This document shows positions 17,103-25,219 of a stretch of DNA of 38,621 nt, piece by piece. This stretch comes from a bacterium c-19. Lineage in GTDB: Bacteria > Bacillota_I > Bacilli_A > Erysipelotrichales > Erysipelotrichaceae. The position numbers and the translations under genes were made by a program. Where the stretch lies: positions 1-38,621 of the forward strand of contig QZED01000017.1 of assembly GCA_009917405.1 (NCBI GenBank), given 5' to 3'. The notes beneath the pieces were generated by a model. The model saw only the letters and a program-made list of their open reading frames with translations. It ran no database searches and had not been told where the DNA came from. Each line of letters starts with the position of its first letter. Within the stretch, counting starts at the first letter, position 1.

Positions 17103-17147
17103 ATATAAGCAAATGTGCTTTTTAAGATTATAAAGGAGGTATATGAT

Positions 17148-17339
17148 ATGTCTAAAGTCTGTGCAATTACAGGTAAGGGACCTTTATCAGGTAACAGACG
17201 TTCTCACTCTATGCGTGCAAATCGCCGTAAATGGAATGTCAATTTACAAAAGGTGAAAGTTGTCGTTGACGGCAAGCCTCAAACGCTGCGCATCAGTGCT
17301 CGCGCTTTAAAAACACTGAAAGCAAAAAATGCAATTTAA
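17148..17339 (+). CDS. rpmB: Ribosomal protein bL28
   Basis: 63 residues, normal for bL28. Begins [20 protein letters not shown] and ends [10 protein letters not shown]; the KGP-x-x-GN-x-x-SH signature is complete. AAAGGAGG lies 8 bases before the ATG at 17148; an upstream in-frame ATG at 17115 precedes the ribosome site and is rejected. Only one cysteine (C5) is present, so this is the zinc-free form. It is a single gene with its own promoter and terminator, convergent with the thiN end of the large operon, an arrangement common in Firmicutes. Confidence 0.97.
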   Translation: MSKVCAITGKGPLSGNRRSHSMRANRRKWNVNLQKVKVVVDGKPQTLRISARALKTLKAKNAI

Positions 17340-17348
17340 TGCGAAGTG

Positions 17349-17372
17349 AAACAGGGATCCCCTGTTTTTTTC
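17349..17372 (+). terminator. rpmB terminator
   Basis: AAACAGGG and CCCTGTTT arms with a 3-base loop, then a T run. Confidence 0.85.
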
Positions 17373-17457
17373 TTTGCTTATTTAATTTTTTATTATTATA
17401 TTAACAAATGTAAGGCAAAATAACAGATTATTCTACTACTTCAAGCCTGCTGCCGAT

Positions 17458-17482
17458 AAAAAAGGATTCCTTCTGAATCCTT
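17458..17482 (-). terminator. Terminator of the rlmN-thiN operon
   Basis: AAGGATTC-AGAAG-GAATCCTT followed by six T (minus strand), 17 bases after thiN. Confidence 0.88.
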
Positions 17483-17498
17483 CCAGTTTATACAATTG

Positions 17499-18119
17499 TT
17501 AAAAAGCTGACTCGGCATCCTCACATTGAAATACGATCACACTTCCTTCATGAATGGTTATTTCTGCATATTCATCAATGATTTCATTAGATATTGGATA
17601 AATATCATGAGGTGTTATCGTGCGATGATCTAACGGGTATGCCACTCCCGATTCGCTGATCACAGTTTTTTCTAAAGCGAGAAATGACAAATAAGAAAAA
17701 CGATGCGGCAGTTGATAACTGCCTTTTTGTAATTTCATGATAATATGATGTTCATCCATAAGAATTAACGGCAAATCACGATGCATTAACAAATAAAGAT
17801 TGGCTGTTGTATGATCGATTCGCCCGCCTAACGCACCATATAAAATAATTTCATCATACCCATGCTCCAACGCATAGTAAATCCCCTTTTCACTGTCTGT
17901 TTCATCTTTATGTGTTGGAAGTTCCGTAAGCGGACAATGCGCCGCAATCTCCGCTTTTTCCTCATCACTTACCGAATCAAAATCACCGATTGCACATTGA
18001 AGCGGCAGCTGTTGTCGAACGGCAATCAGCGCTCCGCGATCAATCCCCACATAATCACAATCGGGAATCTTTTCGATTTTTTTACTCATTGCCGCTATGA
18101 GCATAATACGCTTGCTCAT
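17499..18119 (-). CDS. thiN: Thiamine pyrophosphokinase
   Basis: 206 residues. Transfers pyrophosphate from ATP to thiamine. Motifs seen: VGIDRGALIAV near the N-terminus, GDFDS, THKDETDSEKGIYYAL (the D-x-x-D metal and ATP site) and GALGGRIDHTTANLYLL (substrate loop). A C-terminal beta domain follows. Its ATG overlaps the rpe stop (ATGA), so translation is coupled. thiN is the usual last member of this conserved Firmicute run. Confidence 0.95.
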   Translation of the reverse strand: MSKRIMLIAAMSKKIEKIPDCDYVGIDRGALIAVRQQLPLQCAIGDFDSVSDEEKAEIAAHCPLTELPTHKDETDSEKGIYYALEHGYDEIILYGALGGRIDHTTANLYLLMHRDLPLILMDEHHIIMKLQKGSYQLPHRFSYLSFLALEKTVISESGVAYPLDHRTITPHDIYPISNEIIDEYAEITIHEGSVIVFQCEDAESAF

Positions 18120-18769
18120 AATAAAGAATCGATTGCCTTTACTATATCACGGCGAAACACATAACTCCCTGCCACTAAAGTATCACAACCGGCTGCGATT
18201 GCTTGTTTACCGGTTTCTTCGTTGATACCGCCGTCTATTTGAATACGTGTTGTCAGTTGTCGTTGCTCTATTTCATGACGAAGCACCTTAACTTTATCAA
18301 GCATATCCGCCATGAACGCCTGACCCCCAAATCCCGGTTCTACGCTCATAATCAAAACCAAATCCATATGATCCAAATGCGGTAACAGCTCATTAATAGA
18401 AGTATTTGGTTTCACACTGACTCCGACCTTAACCTGTCGGCTTCGGATCTCTTTACATAAAGCTAAACACGCTTCTATATTCTCACAGGTTTCTAAATGA
18501 AATGTGATTAAATCGGCACCTGCATCAATAAACCATTTGGATACTGTCGCTGGATCGGATACCATTAAATGAACATCCATAAACAACTCACTTGCTTTTT
18601 TAAAACCTTTTAATAAATCAGGACCGAATGTCAGATTCGGCACAAAATGACCGTCCATCACATCAAAATGAAGCCACTTCGCTTTACTTTTTCGCAGTTC
18701 TTCAATCTGCCCGTTCATATCGGAATAATCTAATGATAACACAGATGGAGATATGATCAATTCCTGCAT
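18116..18769 (-). CDS. rpe: Ribulose-phosphate 3-epimerase
   Basis: 217 residues, typical length. Interconverts ribulose 5-phosphate and xylulose 5-phosphate in the pentose phosphate route. Visible: SPSVLSLDYSDM, LHFDVMDGHFVPNLTFGPD (metal-binding His and Asp), DVHLMV, MSVEPGFGGQ and IQIDGGINEET with the final phosphate-binding AGSYVF. AAGGAGG is 5 bases before the ATG. It lies 26 bases after rsgA in the same operon. Confidence 0.97.
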   Translation of the reverse strand: MQELIISPSVLSLDYSDMNGQIEELRKSKAKWLHFDVMDGHFVPNLTFGPDLLKGFKKASELFMDVHLMVSDPATVSKWFIDAGADLITFHLETCENIEACLALCKEIRSRQVKVGVSVKPNTSINELLPHLDHMDLVLIMSVEPGFGGQAFMADMLDKVKVLRHEIEQRQLTTRIQIDGGINEETGKQAIAAGCDTLVAGSYVFRRDIVKAIDSLL

Positions 18770-18795
18770 AATTTCCTCCTTAAATTATTATACTT

Positions 18796-19659
18796 CTATC
18801 TTCGTCGCTTTGTCTGTTGCATCATGGCGACCACTTCCTGATAATGTTGATAACGCTCAGCTGCTATTTTTCCTTGTTCTACTGCATTACGGACTGCACA
18901 ATCAGGTTCATTGATATGAATGCAGTCACGAAACCGACAACCGTTCACATACGGTTTAAAATCCGGGATTGCTTCTGCCAGCTTCATCGGTTCCATATAG
19001 GAAAAATCCATAGCGGAAAAACCAGGTGTATCGGCGACCCATCCGCCCGCAATTTCATAAAGCTCACAATGCCTTGTAGTATGCTTACCTCTGCCAAGTG
19101 CCTTAGATATCTCCTGCGTTTGAAGACGAAAGCTTGGATCAATACGATTTAACAAAGAACTCTTGCCGGCTCCGCTCTGCCCTGTTAAAACTGTAATCTT
19201 ATTCTTAAAGCAAGCGATTAATTCCTCACTCGCACTTTCTCGATTGCCGGTATATACTTGATATCCGCTGTTACGATATTGCTCGATTGCCTCATAGATC
19301 AGATCATCATCACCAATCAAATCGGTTTTGGTTACACACAAAATCGGAAGGATGTTATGATAAACGATCTGAAACAGCAAACGATCAATCAAAGTTGTTG
19401 AAAAATTCGGATCCTTGCATGACATAACAATCACAGCCTGATCTACATTTGCCACCGGGGGCCGCACCAGTTCATTATTTCGCGGCAATATTTTTTGAAT
19501 GCCGCTTTGTTTTCCGAAATGCTCAATCTCAACCAGATCACCGACAATCGGTGATTTCCCTTTGCGCAGTTTTCCCATTGCGATACAAGAATATTTGGTA
19601 TCGCCGCTCAGCACCAAATACTGATTCGAGATGATTTTTATAATTCGTCCTTTTTCCAT
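18796..19659 (-). CDS. rsgA: Ribosome small subunit-dependent GTPase RsgA
   Basis: 287 residues, standard for RsgA. An N-terminal OB fold is followed by a circularly permuted GTPase domain: G4 TKTD comes before G1 GQSGAGKSSLLN and G3 DTPGF. The zinc site near the C-terminus reads CRFRDCIHINEPDCAV. It works in late 30S assembly. The start at 19659 follows the prkC stop by one base (TAATATG), so translation must be coupled, because no Shine-Dalgarno sequence is visible. A longer frame back to 19755 would overlap prkC by about 90 bases and has no homology. Confidence 0.95.
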   Translation of the reverse strand: MEKGRIIKIISNQYLVLSGDTKYSCIAMGKLRKGKSPIVGDLVEIEHFGKQSGIQKILPRNNELVRPPVANVDQAVIVMSCKDPNFSTTLIDRLLFQIVYHNILPILCVTKTDLIGDDDLIYEAIEQYRNSGYQVYTGNRESASEELIACFKNKITVLTGQSGAGKSSLLNRIDPSFRLQTQEISKALGRGKHTTRHCELYEIAGGWVADTPGFSAMDFSYMEPMKLAEAIPDFKPYVNGCRFRDCIHINEPDCAVRNAVEQGKIAAERYQHYQEVVAMMQQTKRRR

Positions 19660-19660
19660 A

Positions 19661-21370
19661 TTAATAGTAATATAACGTGATCCAATTACTGGATCCGTCT
19701 TGCTTATATTCGGTTCCCTTCGGAGGATCCACTTCCACAACAACGCCGGTTTCAAGTGCTTTAATTTCTTCCTCGCTCATTCCTACTGTCGGGCGCTGAT
19801 ACAATACCACATAAACTCCGTACGATTCCAATTTTGCTTTTGCCGCTTCAATTTCTTCACCAATCAGATTGGGAATCGTCAAACTCGGTGCCTTAGCAAC
19901 CTTAAAGAAAATTGTTACTTCTTTTTCGGGAGACAGCTTATCTCCAATTTTTGGACCGCTCTGTTCTAGTATCTCATCCGGTTGATTTTCGGCGGTCGCA
20001 ACGGTCTCCTTTGATATAACCGCGAGCGGCAAAGCTTTTTTCAACTCTGCTTCAGCTTCCGCCAATGATTTTCCTTTAAAATCAGGCAAAACATAAAAGT
20101 TTCCTTTTGAGATCATCACTTGAATGCCGTCACGTCTTCTGACTTCACTGCCTTCTTTCGGATCACTGTCAAACACATGACCTGTTTCCGTGGCTTCGCT
20201 TAATTCTTCACTGAATATAATATCACTCTCTTGAAAACCGGCTTCCGTCAGTTTTAACAATGCCTCTTCTTTTGTTAAATCGGTAATGGAAGGCACCGGA
20301 ATCAACGGGTCATAGGAAAAGAAATTAAATACTCCGCTGAAATACAGAATAATCGCCGTAATGATTGTGGCAATCAAAATCCCGAGGGTAATCCATAAAC
20401 CCTTTTTAGAACCTTTTTTCTTCGTATCAACAATTTCTTCGACTACTTCGGCTTTTTTCTTGCCGCTTTCAGTAGGATAATTACCGGGTTCACGTACATT
20501 TACTGTCGGCTGTGCTTCCGTTTCGCTGAATACGAGCTTTGCGGTATTCGCATATTCCGGCATAAGGCACAGCTTTAAGTCATTCAGCATCTCTTGTGCC
20601 GTCTGATAACGCAGCTTGCGATTTTTCACTGTTGCCTTTATGATAATATTTTCAATCGTTTGCGGCAGTGTAGGATTGAAATCACGAATCCCGGGAACAT
20701 CTTCCCGCAAATGCTTCATCGCAATTTGTACCGGATTTTCACCCTTAAACGGTACACTTCCGCTTAACAATTCATAAAATACAATGCCTAACGCATAAAT
20801 ATCTATTTGATTACTTGCCGGTTCTCCTCTGGTCGTTTCCGGCGCAAGGTAATGCGCACTGCCTAAAACCGCATCATTTTGCGTCAACTGTACGGCATCA
20901 TGCGCCAATGCGATACCGAAATCAGTAATTTTTACTGTTCCGTCATCTTTAACCAAAACATTCTGCGGCTTAATATCACGATGAATAATTTGATTCTCAT
21001 GTGCATGCTGGACTGCCGAGGTCAGCTGCATCATAATATCAACTGCTTCTCGTTTATCCAAAGCTCCGCGTTGCGAAATCAACTGCTTTAAGGTTCTTCC
21101 TCGTACATATTCCATTACTATATAATGTCTGCCTTCACTCTCCCCCACATCATATACATCAACAACATTGGGGTGATCCAGCTTACTGGCGGCATTTGCT
21201 TCACGTTGAAAGCGAAGTAAAGTAACCGGATCGCTTGACAGTTCACCGCGCAGAATCTTAATCGCAACCTCACGATTTAATATCGTATCAACCGCTAAGT
21301 AAACATCAGCCATGCCGCCCTCACCAAGAGAAGTAACAATCATATAGCGGTCTGAGATCATTTTATTCAT
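19661..21370 (-). CDS. prkC: Membrane Ser/Thr protein kinase with three PASTA domains
   Basis: 569 residues. The kinase domain (1-270) has GEGGMADVYLA, Lys38 in VAIK, the catalytic loop HRDIKPQNVLV, DFGIA and APE. A juxtamembrane stretch rich in Lys/Glu comes next, then one membrane helix (about 324-345) and three extracellular PASTA repeats that sense muropeptides or lipid II. In this family the kinase phosphorylates division and wall-synthesis proteins. The ATG at 21370 overlaps the prpC stop, with GGTGAT upstream; an ATG at 21361 is an alternative. It pairs with the prpC phosphatase immediately upstream. Confidence 0.96.
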   Translation of the reverse strand: MNKMISDRYMIVTSLGEGGMADVYLAVDTILNREVAIKILRGELSSDPVTLLRFQREANAASKLDHPNVVDVYDVGESEGRHYIVMEYVRGRTLKQLISQRGALDKREAVDIMMQLTSAVQHAHENQIIHRDIKPQNVLVKDDGTVKITDFGIALAHDAVQLTQNDAVLGSAHYLAPETTRGEPASNQIDIYALGIVFYELLSGSVPFKGENPVQIAMKHLREDVPGIRDFNPTLPQTIENIIIKATVKNRKLRYQTAQEMLNDLKLCLMPEYANTAKLVFSETEAQPTVNVREPGNYPTESGKKKAEVVEEIVDTKKKGSKKGLWITLGILIATIITAIILYFSGVFNFFSYDPLIPVPSITDLTKEEALLKLTEAGFQESDIIFSEELSEATETGHVFDSDPKEGSEVRRRDGIQVMISKGNFYVLPDFKGKSLAEAEAELKKALPLAVISKETVATAENQPDEILEQSGPKIGDKLSPEKEVTIFFKVAKAPSLTIPNLIGEEIEAAKAKLESYGVYVVLYQRPTVGMSEEEIKALETGVVVEVDPPKGTEYKQDGSSNWITLYYY

Positions 21371-22112
21371 AGAAATCACCGCCCTCATGTACTAAGACAA
21401 TCACGCTGACATTATCATAACCGCCGGCACTTTTGGAAGCATTGATCAGCTCATGTACGATATGACGCACATCATTTTCCTTTTCTATAATATTCAGTAT
21501 TTCTTCTTCTCTTACATAGCCGTGCAAGCCATCACTACAAATCAATAAACAGCGATAGCCTTCTTTGATCTTATTAATATCAATTTTCACATGATCCCAA
21601 ATTCCCAAAGCATTCGTCAGCATATTGCGGTTTGGATGATGCTTGGCTTCTTCCTCGGTAATTTCTCCCGCCTTTAATAAATCACGTACAAAGGAATGAT
21701 CCTCTGTTAAACAAATCAATTCGTGAGAATAAACGCCATAAATGCGGGAATCACCAACATTAAATATATAAGTCTGTTGATTGGCATAAATCACACCGAC
21801 ACAGGTAGTACCCATGCCTTTTTGTTCAGATGATTTCGCCGACTGCATAAAGATAAGATCATTGGCTTCCTGAATAATCGTCTTCAGCCAATGCTTGACA
21901 TCAAGATCATCATGAAAGCTCTGTTTGCGAATAAAGCGCTCTTTCATATGAGCAACTGCCATATGAGAAGCTACATCTCCTGCCAAACCGCCGCCGATGC
22001 CGTCACATACCACTGCCAACAAATCCTTTGCATCATTCTCCACAATCACATAGCTGTCTTGATTTTGTTTTCGATGTAACCCTATATCACTTGCGCCGAA
22101 TGCTTTTATCAT
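21363..22112 (-). CDS. prpC: PP2C-family protein phosphatase
   Basis: 249 residues. Reverses phosphorylation by PrkC. PP2C motifs: GLHRKQNQDSY, VVCDGIGGGLAGDVAS (metal-binding Asp), GMGTTCVG, VGDSRIYG, LTEDHSFV, CSDGLHGYV and GGYDNVSVIV. Length is normal. AAGGAGG stands 8 bases before the start, and the first codon overlaps the rlmN stop (ATGA). The symbols prpC and stp are both in use. Confidence 0.96.
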   Translation of the reverse strand: MIKAFGASDIGLHRKQNQDSYVIVENDAKDLLAVVCDGIGGGLAGDVASHMAVAHMKERFIRKQSFHDDLDVKHWLKTIIQEANDLIFMQSAKSSEQKGMGTTCVGVIYANQQTYIFNVGDSRIYGVYSHELICLTEDHSFVRDLLKAGEITEEEAKHHPNRNMLTNALGIWDHVKIDINKIKEGYRCLLICSDGLHGYVREEEILNIIEKENDVRHIVHELINASKSAGGYDNVSVIVLVHEGGDFYE

Positions 22113-23155
22113 CGTTGTACCTCCTTTTTCAAATGCTTAATGCGTAATTGACCGCATGCCGCATCAATATCACCGCCGTGTTCCTTACGAATCGTACAGC
22201 GAACATTTTGTTTCATCAACATATCATAAAAAACCATCGCATGTTCATGATCAACGCCCTGAAAGCCTTTTTCATCTACCGCATTATAAGGAATTAAATT
22301 CACATAGGCATTTAATCCTTTTATAAGCGAAGCTAGCTGCTTTGCACATGCTTTGGTATCGTTCACTCCTTTTAATAATATATATTCAAATGTTAAGCGC
22401 CGATTGTTTTCGTCGCAATACGCATGTATTGCCTGAAATAACTCACTCAGCGGATAAGCTTGATTGATCGGCATCAGTTGATTGCGCAGTTCATCATTCG
22501 GTGCATGAAGCGATATTGCTAAATTATATTGTACATGCTCCTTTGCAAACGCATAGATCTTCGGCACAACTCCGCATGTAGAAATCGTTATATGCCTTGC
22601 GCCGATACCCAAACCGCGATCATGATTGACAGTCGAAAGTGCATTCATCATATGTTCATAGTTATCAAAAGGCTCTCCGGTTCCCATAACAACAATATGA
22701 GAAAGCCGCTCACCCTTTTCATCCAAATATTTCTGTACATACATTATCTGCGCAACGATTTCTCCACTCATCAGATCACGCTGTTTCTTCGTTAAGCCGC
22801 TGGCACAAAATGCACATCCCATATTACAGCCAACCTGTGTCGTCACACAAACGCTGTTGCCGTAATCGAAGCGCATCAGTACGCTTTCAATCAAAGCACC
22901 GTCACTCAGGGCGAAAAGAAACTTTGTCGTACCGTCATGAGCAATTTGCATATCACGTAAAGAGAGCGGAGAGATGATAAATTCCCGCGCCAACTCTTCT
23001 CTTGTTTCTTTGGACAGATCACTCATCTCATCAATACCGGTTACCCGTTTGCGATACAGCCATTGAAAGATCTGATGTCCACGAAATTTTTTCCAACCTT
23101 TTGATAAAGCAAATTCCTGTATTTGTTCATAATTAAAATCGTACAAGCTTCTCAT
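22109..23155 (-). CDS. rlmN: Dual-specificity 23S rRNA/tRNA adenine C2 methyltransferase RlmN
   Basis: 348 residues. A radical SAM enzyme that methylates A2503 of 23S rRNA and A37 of some tRNAs. The cluster motif is CNMGCAFCASG (CxxxCxxC); GTGEPFDNY and the C-terminal ACGQL cysteine are the other marks. It is the first gene of a six-gene operon (rlmN-prpC-prkC-rsgA-rpe-thiN), with promoter TTGACT-17-TAATAT just ahead. In many Firmicutes def, fmt, priA and rsmB precede it; here the tRNA cluster does. Confidence 0.97.
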   Translation of the reverse strand: MRSLYDFNYEQIQEFALSKGWKKFRGHQIFQWLYRKRVTGIDEMSDLSKETREELAREFIISPLSLRDMQIAHDGTTKFLFALSDGALIESVLMRFDYGNSVCVTTQVGCNMGCAFCASGLTKKQRDLMSGEIVAQIMYVQKYLDEKGERLSHIVVMGTGEPFDNYEHMMNALSTVNHDRGLGIGARHITISTCGVVPKIYAFAKEHVQYNLAISLHAPNDELRNQLMPINQAYPLSELFQAIHAYCDENNRRLTFEYILLKGVNDTKACAKQLASLIKGLNAYVNLIPYNAVDEKGFQGVDHEHAMVFYDMLMKQNVRCTIRKEHGGDIDAACGQLRIKHLKKEVQR

Positions 23156-23166
23156 CTTATCACCGC

Positions 23167-23195
23167 ATATTATTTTACCATAAACCGTTAGTCAA
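23167..23195 (-). promoter_or_regulatory. Promoter of the rlmN-thiN operon
   Basis: Minus strand: TTGACT (23190-23195), 17-base spacer, TAATAT (23167-23172), 11 bases before the rlmN ATG, so the leader is very short or nearly absent. Confidence 0.65.
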
Positions 23196-23352
23196 AACAA
23201 AGAATTCGCAAGGAATTCCTAAGAAATAAATCAAATGTCGGCATAAGTGTGAAAAAGCACGAAAATCATGATCACTGTTTCGGTTTTTAACAAGACGCTT
23301 AGGGGATATTTGATGATTCAAAACGATAATTTGAAAAAAAGAAAAAAAGTTA

Positions 23353-23381
23353 TTGACAGATAAAAACTTAGATGGTATTAT
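23353..23381 (+). promoter_or_regulatory. tRNA cluster promoter
   Basis: Consensus TTGACA (23353-23358), 17-base spacer, TATTAT (23376-23381), about 60 bases before tRNA-Val. Confidence 0.85.
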
Positions 23382-23441
23382 ATTAAAGCGCTAAGATAGA
23401 AGGCGATAAAAAGCCTTGAAATACAGCGTTTCCAATCAGTT

Positions 23442-23517
23442 GGAGGTTTAGCTCAGTTGGGAGAGCGTCTGCCTTACAAGCAGAGGGTCGGGGGTTCGAG
23501 TCCCTCAACCTCCACCA
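23442..23517 (+). tRNA. tRNA-Val (TAC)
   Basis: 76 bases, CCA encoded. The acceptor GGAGGTT pairs with AACCTCC. Anticodon TAC at 23475-23477 within loop CTTACAA, and T-loop TTCGAGT. Confidence 0.97.
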
Positions 23518-23525
23518 TTTTTTAT

Positions 23526-23601
<76 letters not shown>

Positions 23602-23623
23602 TTATTTTATTGATAGAATATGT

Positions 23624-23707
23624 GGAGAGGTAGCGAAGTGGCTAAACGCGGGTGACTGTAACTCATCTCCTTAGGGTTCGGCAGTTCGAATCTGCCCCTC
23701 TCCACCA
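23624..23707 (+). tRNA. tRNA-Tyr (GTA)
   Basis: 84 bases with a long variable arm, CCA encoded. Acceptor GGAGAGG pairs with CCTCTCC; anticodon GTA at 23658-23660. Confidence 0.97.
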
Positions 23708-23725
23708 TCTTATCATTTGTGAAAT

Positions 23726-23801
23726 TGGGGTATAGCCAAGTGGTAAGGCACCAGACTTTGACTCTGGCATCTCACTGGTTCGAATCCAGTTACCCCAGCC
23801 A
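23726..23801 (+). tRNA. tRNA-Gln (TTG)
   Basis: CCA encoded. Acceptor TGGGGTA pairs with TACCCCA; anticodon TTG at 23758-23760. Confidence 0.97.
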
Positions 23802-23817
23802 ATTTTTAAAACCAACT

Positions 23818-23893
23818 GACCCGTTAGCTCAGTTGGTAGAGCATTTGACTTTTAATCAAAGGGTCTGGCGTTCGAATCGCCAACGGGTCACCA
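23818..23893 (+). tRNA. tRNA-Lys (TTT)
   Basis: 76 bases, CCA encoded. Acceptor GACCCGT pairs with ACGGGTC; anticodon TTT at 23851-23853. Confidence 0.97.
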
Positions 23894-23896
23894 TAT

Positions 23897-23970
23897 GCGA
23901 GTGTAGTTCAATGGTAGAACTTCAGCCTTCCAAGCTGACTACGTGAGTTCGATTCTCATCACTCGCTCCA
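23897..23970 (+). tRNA. tRNA-Gly (TCC), insertion target of the island
   Basis: 74 bases, CCA encoded. Acceptor GCGAGTG pairs with CACTCGC; anticodon TCC at 23929-23931. Its 3' end is repeated at 26504-26514 and 26909-26918, so this gene is the probable attachment site for the AT-rich island that follows. Confidence 0.97.
23960..23970 (+). repeat. Attachment-site-like copy 1: 3' end of tRNA-Gly
   Basis: CACTCGCTCCA inside the intact tRNA gene. Copy 2 at 26504 is identical over 11 bases; copy 3 at 26909 shares the last 10. Confidence 0.75.
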
Positions 23971-23982
23971 ATGACGTTTCTG

Positions 23983-24042
23983 TTCGAACTTTTATAGTTT
24001 GAACTTGAGATACATATCAATCCGTTCGGGTTGATTTTTTTG
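23983..24042 (+). terminator. Hairpin followed by intrinsic terminator after the tRNA cluster
   Basis: First an imperfect hairpin (GTTCGAACT/AGTTTGAAC, 23983-24006), then a clear terminator: ATCAATCC-GTTC-GGGTTGAT (one G-U pair) with a seven-T run (24016-24042). This sequence lies inside the island. The tRNA operon's original terminator may be the hairpin now found beyond att copy 2. Confidence 0.8.
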
Positions 24043-24083
24043 TGTTCACAAAGAAATTAAGCCAAGAAAGGATGGTGCATTTT

Positions 24084-24359
24084 ATGATAAAGTTTACTAC
24101 ACAAGAGTTAGAAATGGAAAGTAATCTAAAACAACGTATCGAATTTATTTGTGAGTTTTGCCACACTACGCCAAAGATTATCAATGGTAGTATCAAACGT
24201 ATCAATAATACTAATTTAAACTACCTAGAACCACATAAAATCATTATAAATAATACTACTTTTCTAGCATTTAATTACTCTACTGATATTTATGTAGGTA
24301 ATTTAAACAAAAAGATTAAATTAGTGGAACTAGAAGATTACATAAAGAATATGGCTTAA
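24084..24359 (+). CDS. Unknown 91-residue protein at the head of the island
   Basis: Not recognised. AT-rich codons unlike the chromosomal neighbours. It contains FICEFCHTTP (a C-x-x-C) and a rather basic, Asn-rich sequence, with no membrane helix or signal. AAAGG lies 12 bases before the ATG at 24084; an ATG at 24072 directly abuts that AAGG. It sits upstream of the array promoter, and no AAATTACAATTT motif follows it, so it is not a unit of the array. It could be a founding gene of the island. Confidence 0.55.
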   Translation: MIKFTTQELEMESNLKQRIEFICEFCHTTPKIINGSIKRINNTNLNYLEPHKIIINNTTFLAFNYSTDIYVGNLNKKIKLVELEDYIKNMA

Positions 24360-24374
24360 AATAAGCAAATGATA

Positions 24375-24403
24375 TTGACTTTTTCTCTTTAAAACCTTAT
24401 CAT
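24375..24403 (+). promoter_or_regulatory. Promoter of the cassette-like array
   Basis: TTGACT (24375-24380), 17-base spacer, TATCAT (24398-24403). It is the only strong promoter I see in front of the row of small genes, and it points into them. Confidence 0.7.
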
Positions 24404-24429
24404 ATAAAACGAAAACAAGGGGAATTAAC

Positions 24430-24522
24430 ATACCAAATCTTGTTATCCTATCTAGTTTTAAAGCGACTATAGTGTTGATTTTCTTACTTTTAATATCTTC
24501 TTTAAGTCTTGGTATGGAATAA
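24430..24522 (+). pseudogene. Short membrane-protein frame with ATA at the start position
   Basis: An AGGGGA ribosome site is followed after 6 bases by ATA, where a start codon is expected. From there 30 sense codons run to TAA (IPNLVILSS... ending SLGME), one hydrophobic helix. No ATG, GTG or TTG lies near the ribosome site. Either the start codon mutated from ATG, AUA is used, or this is the broken 5' part of the membrane gene that begins at 24525 in another frame. Confidence 0.4.
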
Positions 24523-24524
24523 CT

Positions 24525-24785
24525 ATGATAACACCAATACTTGCCTTTATTTGTTGGTATGCAAAGGGAAAAGAAAAAATATCAATTATTATTAGTAGCA
24601 TAATCCTTACTATAATGTTAATATCATCTTTTAGTATAGGAGTTGGGTATTTTTATTTTAAAAGTACAATTGATACTATTTTGTTTATAGGAACAATATT
24701 AGTGTTATATGTAAATCCTAAAAATAGTGTTTATAGTTTGTTAATAGCATTATTATTAGCTTTTGCATTTAGAATTTTAGTATAA
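24525..24785 (+). CDS. Small multi-helix membrane protein (first unit before motif 1)
   Basis: 86 residues with about three membrane helices: MITPILAFICWYAKG, then SIIISSIILTIMLISSFSIGVGYF, TILFIGTILVLYV and LLIALLLAFAFRI. It starts 2 bases after the stop of the preceding short frame and has only a weak ribosome site. It may therefore be the 3' part of a longer gene split by a frameshift. Function unknown. Motif 1 begins 3 bases after its stop. Confidence 0.55.
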   Translation: MITPILAFICWYAKGKEKISIIISSIILTIMLISSFSIGVGYFYFKSTIDTILFIGTILVLYVNPKNSVYSLLIALLLAFAFRILV

Positions 24786-24788
24786 CAC

Positions 24789-24800
24789 AAATTACAATTT
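24789..24800 (+). repeat. Array motif 1, AAATTACAATTT
   Basis: 12-base near-palindrome (AAATT-AC-AATTT). Lies 3 bases after one stop and 17 bases before the next ATG. Confidence 0.85.
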
Positions 24801-24817
24801 GAAAGTGAGATGAAAAT

Positions 24818-24985
24818 ATGAATAATGAAGTTAAAAAAGTTATTGAAAAATTTAAAGAAGTAAAAAATATATTAAAAGATTTTTCTACTAAAGATAACGC
24901 AATAGAATATCTTGTTAATGAAACAAAACTATCAAAAGAAGAATGCTCTACTGCTTACGATATTATTATGAAAATTGAGGATTAA
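24818..24985 (+). CDS. Unknown 55-residue helical protein (array unit)
   Basis: ATG at 24818; reads MNNEVKKVIEKFKEVKNILK at the N-terminus and ends YDIIMKIED. Rich in Lys, Glu and Asn, probably all helical, no membrane segment. No family recognised. A GTGAG ribosome site lies between motif 1 and the start. The stop codon TAA (24983-24985) overlaps motif 2. Confidence 0.65.
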   Translation: MNNEVKKVIEKFKEVKNILKDFSTKDNAIEYLVNETKLSKEECSTAYDIIMKIED

Positions 24986-24995
24986 ATTACAATTT
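24984..24995 (+). repeat. Array motif 2, AAATTACAATTT
   Basis: Overlaps the preceding stop by two bases; 15 bases before the next ATG. Confidence 0.85.
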
Positions 24996-25010
24996 CAAGA
25001 GGTGTTAGGA

Positions 25011-25214
25011 ATGAGCAAATATGAGCCATTATGGAGATATTTAAAAGAAAACAAGAAAGATAGTTGTAAATTATCTTATGAAGAAATTAAAAATATTTTA
25101 GGATTTGATATAGACCATTCCTTTTTGACTTACAAAAAGGAATCTAAAGAATATGGATATGAAGTAGGTAAAATATCAATGAAAGAAAAGACAGTAATGT
25201 TCAATAAGATATAA
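25011..25214 (+). CDS. DUF7662-like protein (array unit)
   Basis: 67 residues from ATG 25011 with GAGGTG upstream; an upstream in-frame ATG at 24975 lies inside the previous gene and is rejected. The pattern YEPLWRYLKEN...KLSYEEIKNILGFDIDHSFLTYKKESKEYGY...VGKISMKEKTVMF fits the small DUF7662 family as I remember it, a fold with an LxFxEIExILG-type core. Biochemical role unknown. Homologues are often found singly in variable regions of Firmicutes (memory, not searched). Confidence 0.7.
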   Translation: MSKYEPLWRYLKENKKDSCKLSYEEIKNILGFDIDHSFLTYKKESKEYGYEVGKISMKEKTVMFNKI

Positions 25215-25219
25215 CTAAA

